From Actinomadura sp. NBRC 104412 (GTDB taxonomy: Bacteria; Actinomycetota; Actinomycetes; Streptosporangiales; Streptosporangiaceae), in contig NZ_BSTM01000004.1 in assembly GCF_030269515.1 (NCBI RefSeq), positions 310,001 to 374,000 of the forward strand: a stretch of DNA of 64,000 nt, read 5' to 3'. Every line of letters starts with the position of its first letter. Position 1 is the stretch's first letter. The notes beneath the pieces are model-generated. The model did no database searches and was not told the origin of the DNA. It saw nothing but the letters and a program-made list of their open reading frames with translations. This document shows positions 58,803-64,000 of the stretch, piece by piece. Position numbers and translations under genes: made by a program.

Positions 58803-58837
58803 CGCTGTCCCTCTTTCTACGGTCTCTCTGCCCGCCG

Positions 58838-59119
58838 TCAGCCGCGGCGGCTACGGCGGTCTTCCTTGACGTGGCTGCGGAAGGTGCGGGTCGGCGCGAA
58901 CTCGCCGAGCTTGTGCCCCACCATGGCGTCGGTGATGAACACCGGCACGTGCTTGCGGCCGTCGTGCACGGCGATCGTGTGACCGATCATCTCCGGCACG
59001 ATCATGGAGCGCCGCGACCACGTCTTGATGACGTTCTTGGTGCCCTTCTCGTTCTGGTCGTCCACCTTCTTCATCAGGTGGTCGTCCACGAAGGGGCCCT
59101 TCTTAAGGCTACGTGGCAT
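58838..59119 (-). CDS. rpsS: 30S ribosomal protein S19
   Basis: 93 residues: [40 protein letters not shown] and [24 protein letters not shown] (here [20 protein letters not shown]). A head-domain protein. Twelve bases after rplB. Confidence 0.98.
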   Translation of the reverse strand: MPRSLKKGPFVDDHLMKKVDDQNEKGTKNVIKTWSRRSMIVPEMIGHTIAVHDGRKHVPVFITDAMVGHKLGEFAPTRTFRSHVKEDRRSRRG

Positions 59120-59131
59120 GACGAACGACTC

Positions 59132-59965
59132 CTACCGCTTCTTCTTGCTGCGACGCCGGACGATCAGCCGGTCGCTGGACTTGTTGGCCCGGCGGGTCCG
59201 GCCTTCCTTCTTGCCCTTGGGGTTGACCGGGTGCCGACCACCGGAGGTCTTGCCCTCACCACCGCCGTGCGGGTGGTCGATCGGGTTCATGGCCACGCCG
59301 CGGACGGTCGGGCGCCTGCCCTTCCACCGCATGCGGCCGGCCTTGCCCCAGTTGATGTTGGACTGCTCGGCGTTGCCGACCTCGCCGACCGTGGCGCGGC
59401 ACCGCACGTCCACCATCCGCATCTCGCCGGACGGCATCCGCAGCGTGGCGTACTTGCCCTCCTTGGCCAGCAGCTGGACGCCCGCGCCCGCGCTGCGGGC
59501 GATCTTGGCGCCGCCGCCGGGCCTCAGCTCGATGGCGTGTACGACCGTACCGGTCGGGATGTTGCGCAGCGGCAGGCAGTTGCCCGGCTTGATGTCCGAG
59601 CCCGGCCCGTTCTCGACCCGGTCGCCCTGCTTGAGCCCGCGCGGGGCGAGGATGTAGCGCTTCTCGCCGTCCACGTAGTGCAGCAGCGCGATCCGCGCGG
59701 TGCGGTTGGGGTCGTACTCGATGTGCGCGACCTTGGCCGGGACGCCGTCCTTGTCGTGCCGGCGGAAGTCGATCAGCCGGTACGCGCGCTTGTGCCCACC
59801 GCCCTGATGCCGGGTGGTGATGCGGCCGTGGTTGTTGCGGCCGCCCTTCTTGGGAAGCGGACGCAGCAGCGACTTCTCCGGCTCGCGGCGCGTGATCTCG
59901 ACGAAGTCGGCCACGCTGGAGCCGCGACGCCCCGGGGTCGTCGGCTTGTAGTTACGGATGCCCAT
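59132..59965 (-). CDS. rplB: 50S ribosomal protein L2
   Basis: 277 residues: [40 protein letters not shown] and the conserved [20 protein letters not shown] whose His is needed near the peptidyl transferase centre. Forty-eight bases after rplW. Confidence 0.99.
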   Translation of the reverse strand: MGIRNYKPTTPGRRGSSVADFVEITRREPEKSLLRPLPKKGGRNNHGRITTRHQGGGHKRAYRLIDFRRHDKDGVPAKVAHIEYDPNRTARIALLHYVDGEKRYILAPRGLKQGDRVENGPGSDIKPGNCLPLRNIPTGTVVHAIELRPGGGAKIARSAGAGVQLLAKEGKYATLRMPSGEMRMVDVRCRATVGEVGNAEQSNINWGKAGRMRWKGRRPTVRGVAMNPIDHPHGGGEGKTSGGRHPVNPKGKKEGRTRRANKSSDRLIVRRRSKKKR

Positions 59966-60013
59966 CTTTTTCGTTCATCCCTTTTCTGCTCTTCGGTGGC
60001 GTCCCGGCCCGTT

Positions 60014-60313
60014 CTAGGCCGGGCCCCCGAAGATGTCGATCCGCTCGCCCTCGGCCAGGCTGACGATGGCGCGCTTGGTGTCCTTGCGCTTGCCGTAGCC
60101 GAACCGGGTCCGCTTGCGCTTGCCCGGCCGGTTGAGGGTGTTCACGCTCGTCACCTTGACGTTGAACACCGCCTCCACGGCCTGCTTGATCTGCGTCTTG
60201 TTGGCGTCGGGCCGGACGATGAAGGTGTACTTGTTCTCGTCCAGGAGCCCGTAGCTCTTCTCCGAGACCACCGGCGCGATGATGATGTCGCGGGGATCGG
60301 CGATCTTGGTCAT
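60014..60313 (-). CDS. rplW: 50S ribosomal protein L23
   Basis: 99 residues: [40 protein letters not shown] and GRRKRTRFG-like basic loop (here [20 protein letters not shown]). Docking site for trigger factor and SRP at the tunnel exit. Overlaps rplD by four bases. Confidence 0.98.
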   Translation of the reverse strand: MTKIADPRDIIIAPVVSEKSYGLLDENKYTFIVRPDANKTQIKQAVEAVFNVKVTSVNTLNRPGKRKRTRFGYGKRKDTKRAIVSLAEGERIDIFGGPA

Positions 60314-60924
60314 TTCGCCGCCTCCTTCTTGCTCGCGCGCGCCACGAACTCGTCGAACGCCGCCTTGGTGAAGACGACCTCCTCGTTCCGCAGCACGTCG
60401 TAGGTGTTGAGCTGGTCGGAGACGAGCAGGTGCACGGACGGCTCGTTGCGCAGGCTCTTCCAGGTCACCTCGTCCTCGCGGTGAAGGACCACCAGGACGT
60501 GCTTGGCCTGGGAGACCTCGCGCAGCGCCTTCAGCGCCGTCTTCGTCTTCGGGGTGTCGCCCTCGATGAGGGTGTCCACGACGTGCACCAGGCCGTGCCT
60601 GGCGCGGTCGGACAGCGCGCCGCGCAGCGCGGCCGCCTTCATCTTCTTGGGCGTGCGCTGCGAGTAGTCCCGCGGCTGCGGGCCATGGACGGTGCCGCCG
60701 CCGGTGAACTGCGGCGCGCGGGTCGAGCCCTGGCGGGCCCGGCCGGTGCCCTTCTGCCGGTACGGCTTGCGCCCACCGCCGCGGACGTCGCCGCGGGTCT
60801 TGGTCGCGTGCGTGCCCTGCCGGGCCGCGGCCTGCTGCGCCACCACGACCTGGTGGATCAGCGGGACGCTGGTCTTGGCGTCGAAGATGTCCGCAGGCAG
60901 GTCGATGTCGAGCTTGTTCGTCAC
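60310..60924 (-). CDS. rplD: 50S ribosomal protein L4
   Basis: 204 residues from the GTG at 60924: [60 protein letters not shown]. The loop lines the exit tunnel; in enteric bacteria L4 represses the S10 operon. The open frame extends far into rplC, but the overlap start (GTGA with the rplC stop) fits the family. Confidence 0.98.
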   Translation of the reverse strand: MTNKLDIDLPADIFDAKTSVPLIHQVVVAQQAAARQGTHATKTRGDVRGGGRKPYRQKGTGRARQGSTRAPQFTGGGTVHGPQPRDYSQRTPKKMKAAALRGALSDRARHGLVHVVDTLIEGDTPKTKTALKALREVSQAKHVLVVLHREDEVTWKSLRNEPSVHLLVSDQLNTYDVLRNEEVVFTKAAFDEFVARASKKEAAK

Positions 60925-61571
60925 TTGCCCGTTCCCTTCACCGCATCGCGGACCAGCACCACGCCGCCGTTCGGCCCGGGAACCGCGCCCTTGATCAGCA
61001 GCAGGTTCTTCTCGGTGTCGATGGCGTGGACGGTCAGGTTCTGCACGGTGGTGCGGGCGTTGCCGTGCCGCCCCGCCATGCGCAGGCCCTTGAAGACGCG
61101 ACCGGGGGTCGCGCAGCCGCCGATCGAGCCCGGCGAGCGGTGCTTGCGCTGGGTGCCGTGCGAGGCGCCCAGGCCGCGGAAACCGTGGCGCTTCATGACG
61201 CCGGCGGTGCCCTTGCCCTTGCTCGTCCCGGTCACGTCGATCTTCTGGCCGGCCTCGAAGACCTCCACGGTGATCTCCTGGCCGAGTTCGTACCCGGAGG
61301 TGTCGTCCGCCCGCAGCTCGACGAGGTAGCGGCGCGGCGTGACGCCCGCCTTCTCGAAGTGACCCGTGCGCGGCTTGTTCACCTTGCGCGGGTCGATCTG
61401 CCCGTACCCGATCTGGACGGCGGTGTAGCCGTCCTTCTCCTGGGTGCGGATCTGGGTGACGACACACGGCCCGGCCTGGACGACGGTCACCGGAACGATC
61501 CGGCCCTCATCGTCGAAGACCTGGGTCATGCCGAGCTTCTCGCCCAGGACGCCCTTCCTCTGCTTACTCAT
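60921..61571 (-). CDS. rplC: 50S ribosomal protein L3
   Basis: 216 residues: [60 protein letters not shown] and [20 protein letters not shown]. An early 23S-binding protein reaching the peptidyl transferase centre. Fourteen bases after rpsJ. Confidence 0.98.
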   Translation of the reverse strand: MSKQRKGVLGEKLGMTQVFDDEGRIVPVTVVQAGPCVVTQIRTQEKDGYTAVQIGYGQIDPRKVNKPRTGHFEKAGVTPRRYLVELRADDTSGYELGQEITVEVFEAGQKIDVTGTSKGKGTAGVMKRHGFRGLGASHGTQRKHRSPGSIGGCATPGRVFKGLRMAGRHGNARTTVQNLTVHAIDTEKNLLLIKGAVPGPNGGVVLVRDAVKGTGK

Positions 61572-61585
61572 CTCGGTGCGTCCCT

Positions 61586-61894
61586 TTAGAGCTTGATCTC
61601 GATGTCCACGCCGGCCGGAAGGTCGAGCCGCATCAGCGAGTCGACCGTCTTGGGCGTGGGGTCGATGATGTCGATCAGCCGCTTGTGCGTGCGCATCTCG
61701 AAGTGCTCCCGCGAGTCCTTGTACTTGTGCGGCGAGCGGATGACGCAGTACACGTTCTTCTCGGTCGGCAGCGGCACCGGGCCGGCGACCTTGGCGCCCG
61801 TCCGCGTCACCGTCTCAACGATCTTCTTCGCGGAGGTGTCGATGACCTCGTGGTCGTAGGCCTTGAGCCGGATGCGGATCTTCTGTCCCGCCAT
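61586..61894 (-). CDS. rpsJ: 30S ribosomal protein S10
   Basis: 102 residues: [40 protein letters not shown] and [20 protein letters not shown]. First gene of the S10 operon and partner of NusB in antitermination. ATG at 61894; the frame continues upstream but only into the leader. Confidence 0.99.
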   Translation of the reverse strand: MAGQKIRIRLKAYDHEVIDTSAKKIVETVTRTGAKVAGPVPLPTEKNVYCVIRSPHKYKDSREHFEMRTHKRLIDIIDPTPKTVDSLMRLDLPAGVDIEIKL

Positions 61895-62015
61895 GGTGGC
61901 CTCGGTGTCCTTTACTTCTGGCGAGCGATCTGTCTCCCGTCCGTTCGGCCGTCTGGGCCTGTGCCGAACGCCGGAGCGATTCACTCGGTGCCGCTGGGTT
62001 TTCCTGCTGTTGTCG

Positions 62016-62060
62016 CGGTTCGGCGGCCCGCCTGCTGTGTGCCGGCGGGCCGCCGAACCG
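62016..62060 (-). terminator. tuf terminator hairpin
   Basis: A perfect 17-base-pair stem (CGGTTCGGCGGCCCGCC and complement) with an 11-base loop, nine bases after the tuf stop and upstream of the S10 operon. It probably separates the str and S10 transcripts. No T tract. Confidence 0.75.
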
Positions 62061-62069
62061 GCGACGCTG

Positions 62070-63263
62070 CTACTTGATGATCTTGGTGACCCGGCCGGAG
62101 GCCACGGTGCGGCCACCCTCACGGATGGCGAACCGCAGGCCCTCCTCCATGGCGACGGGCTGGATCAGCTCGACGCGGATCTCGGTGTTGTCGCCGGGCA
62201 TGACCATCTCGGTGCCCTCGGGGAGGTTCACGACGCCGGTCACGTCCGTGGTCCGGAAGTAGAACTGCGGGCGGTAGTTGTTGAAGAACGGCGTGTGCCG
62301 CCCGCCCTCGTCCTTGGACAGGACGTAGATCTGCGCCTCGAATTCGGTGTGCGGGGTGTTGGTGCCCGGCTTGATGACACACTGGCCGCGCTCCACCTCC
62401 TCGCGCTTGATGCCGCGCAGCAGCAGGCCGACGTTGTCACCGGCCTGGCCCTGGTCGAGCAGCTTGCGGAACATCTCGACGCCGGTGACCGTGGTCGAGG
62501 TCGACTCCGGCTTGATGCCGATGATGTCGACGGTCTCGTTGACGTTGATCACGCCGCGCTCGATCCGGCCGGTCACCACGGTGCCGCGGCCGGTGATCGA
62601 GAACACGTCCTCGATCGGCATCAGGAACGGCTTGTCGGTGTCGCGGACCGGCTCGGGGACGTTCTCGTCGACCGCGTTCATCAGCTCGGTGATGCTCGCG
62701 GCCCACTTCTCGTCGCCCTGGAGGGCCTGGTAGGCGGACACCCGCACGACCGGCAGGTCGTCACCCGGGAACTCGTACTCGGTCAGCAGCTCGCGGACCT
62801 CGAGCTCGACCAGCTCCAGGATCTCCTCGTCGTCCACCATGTCGCACTTGTTCAGCGCGACGACGATGTACGGCACGCCGACCTGGCGGGCCAGTAGCAC
62901 GTGCTCCTTGGTCTGCGGCATCGGGCCGTCGGTGGCCGCGACCACCAGGATCGCGCCGTCCATCTGGGCGGCACCGGTGATCATGTTCTTGATGTAGTCC
63001 GCGTGACCGGGGCAGTCCACGTGCGCGTAGTGCCGGGACTCGGTCTGGTACTCGACGTGCGCGATGGAGATGGTGATACCGCGCTCGCGCTCCTCCGGCG
63101 CCTTGTCGATCTCGTCGAACGGCGTGAAGGGGTTGAGGTCGGGGTACTGGTCGTGGAGCACCTTGGTGATCGCCGCGGTAAGGGTGGTCTTACCGTGGTC
63201 GATGTGACCGATGGTGCCGATGTTCACGTGCGGCTTGGTCCGCTCGAACTTGGCCTTCGCCAC
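62070..63263 (-). CDS. tuf: Elongation factor Tu
   Basis: 397 residues. G1 [20 protein letters not shown] (GHIDHGKT), switch [15 protein letters not shown]3 [13 protein letters not shown]4 [10 protein letters not shown], then domains II and III to RVTKIIK. Delivers aminoacyl-tRNA to the ribosome. GTG start with GGAGCAA before it. It follows fusA by 101 bases; a short CGGCCGG/CCGGCCG hairpin (63287-63303) lies between. Confidence 0.99.
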   Translation of the reverse strand: MAKAKFERTKPHVNIGTIGHIDHGKTTLTAAITKVLHDQYPDLNPFTPFDEIDKAPEERERGITISIAHVEYQTESRHYAHVDCPGHADYIKNMITGAAQMDGAILVVAATDGPMPQTKEHVLLARQVGVPYIVVALNKCDMVDDEEILELVELEVRELLTEYEFPGDDLPVVRVSAYQALQGDEKWAASITELMNAVDENVPEPVRDTDKPFLMPIEDVFSITGRGTVVTGRIERGVINVNETVDIIGIKPESTSTTVTGVEMFRKLLDQGQAGDNVGLLLRGIKREEVERGQCVIKPGTNTPHTEFEAQIYVLSKDEGGRHTPFFNNYRPQFYFRTTDVTGVVNLPEGTEMVMPGDNTEIRVELIQPVAMEEGLRFAIREGGRTVASGRVTKIIK

Positions 63264-63364
63264 TGGTTGCTCCTTGTTGCGATCCTCGGCCGGAAGCCGG
63301 CCGCTCCGTATGTCTGGCTGTGCTGTGATCTATGCGAGCGGGACGATCAAGGCTGATCCGAAGA

Positions 63365-64000
63365 TCATTCGCCCCGGGCCTTGGCGATGATCTCCTGCGC
63401 GACGTTCGAGGGAACCTCCGCGTAGGAGTCGAACTGCATGGTGAAAACAGCCCGGCCCTGGGTCTTGCTGCGCAGATCACCCACGTAGCCGAACATCTCC
63501 GAAAGGGGCACGAGGGCCCTGACGACCCGGTTCCCCGAGCGCTCGTCCATCGACTGGACCTGACCGCGCCGGCTGTTGAGGTCACCGATGACATCGCCCA
63601 TGTTCTCCTCGGGCGTGGTGACCTCGACCGCCATCATCGGCTCCAGCAGCGTGGGGGCCGCCCGGCGGGCCGCCTCCTTGAACGCCATGGAACCGGCGAC
63701 CTTGAAGGCCATCTCCGAGGAGTCCACCTCGTGATAGGCCCCGTCCTGCAGGGTGACCTTGACGCCCACCATCGGGTACCCGGCCAGCACGCCGAACTCG
63801 GCGGCCTCCTGGCACCCGGCGTCCACCGACGGGATGTACTCCCGCGGGATGCGGCCACCGGTGACCTTGTTCTCGAACTCGTAGCCGTCCGACCCGCCGC
63901 CCAGCGGCTCCAGGTCGATGATCACGCGGCCGAACTGGCCGGAGCCACCCGTCTGCTTCTTGTGGGTGTATTCGACCTTCTCGACCTTCTTGGTGATCGT
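63365..64000 (-). CDS. fusA: Elongation factor G (C-terminal part)
   Basis: The last 211 residues or so; the gene continues past the right edge. Visible are the domain IV stretch [60 protein letters not shown] and domain V ([40 protein letters not shown]). EF-G drives translocation and, with RRF, ribosome recycling. Order fusA-tuf-rpsJ is the standard str/S10 junction. Confidence 0.98.
   Translation of the reverse strand, partial: TITKKVEKVEYTHKKQTGGSGQFGRVIIDLEPLGGGSDGYEFENKVTGGRIPREYIPSVDAGCQEAAEFGVLAGYPMVGVKVTLQDGAYHEVDSSEMAFKVAGSMAFKEAARRAAPTLLEPMMAVEVTTPEENMGDVIGDLNSRRGQVQSMDERSGNRVVRALVPLSEMFGYVGDLRSKTQGRAVFTMQFDSYAEVPSNVAQEIIAKARGE

Overview
The window is a high-GC actinobacterial chromosome segment. 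Its gene order closely follows the conserved actinomycete block glpD … guaB3-guaB … sigma-D/ShbA … groEL-groES … t6A genes … alr … glmS … glmM … rpsI-rplM … truA-rplQ-rpoA … spc and S10 operons … tuf-fusA. GTG starts, leaderless-looking genes, a His-rich GroEL1, DUF397/DUF5753 regulators, DUF1707 and DUF5319 proteins and an RGG-rich S3 tail all fit a filamentous actinomycete. A Streptosporangiales or Thermomonosporaceae-type organism (for example Actinomadura-like) is my best guess, but the sequence alone does not prove it. No rRNA, tRNA, CRISPR array, transposase or prophage gene was seen.

Layout. 1-11.2 kb: the start of glpD, an ECF sigma/anti-sigma pair, both IMP dehydrogenase paralogues, a DUF5319 protein, the ShbA/SigD-like sigma factor with its RsdA-like anti-sigma, groEL1-groES behind a clear promoter and CIRCE operator, and a divergent THUMP-like methyltransferase. 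11.5-14.5 kb: a long coiled-coil protein, a small-molecule kinase-like protein, and a 796-base gene-free block made of tandem and inverted repeats. 14.5-25.5 kb (mostly minus strand): tsaD-rimI-tsaB, a Gly/Tyr-rich membrane protein, tsaE, a hydrolase, alr, nnr and acpS, then an HTH/DUF397 regulator pair and a second DUF397 gene. 25.5-36 kb: glmS, coaA, a two-module ABC exporter, a DUF389 membrane protein, a predicted HNH-nuclease lipoprotein, a pentad-repeat protein and glmM. 36-42.5 kb: rplM-rpsI, a CAP-domain protein, two related single-pass membrane proteins and truA. 42.5-64 kb: the alpha, spc, S10 and str ribosomal clusters, interrupted between map and infA by two plus-strand genes and a DUF1707 gene.

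Functionally the window is dominated by core growth genes: ribosome, transcription, secretion, GTP supply, cell-wall amino-sugar and D-Ala supply, t6A tRNA modification and CoA/ACP priming. Regulatory layers visible in the DNA are HrcA/CIRCE, two sigma/anti-sigma pairs, a perfect 22-base palindrome near guaB, and strong hairpins between the ribosomal genes. The least explained parts are the GCGATCGC-rich repeat block at 13.7-14.5 kb and the paired membrane proteins at 38.8-41.5 kb. No complete new defence or biosynthetic system was recognised.
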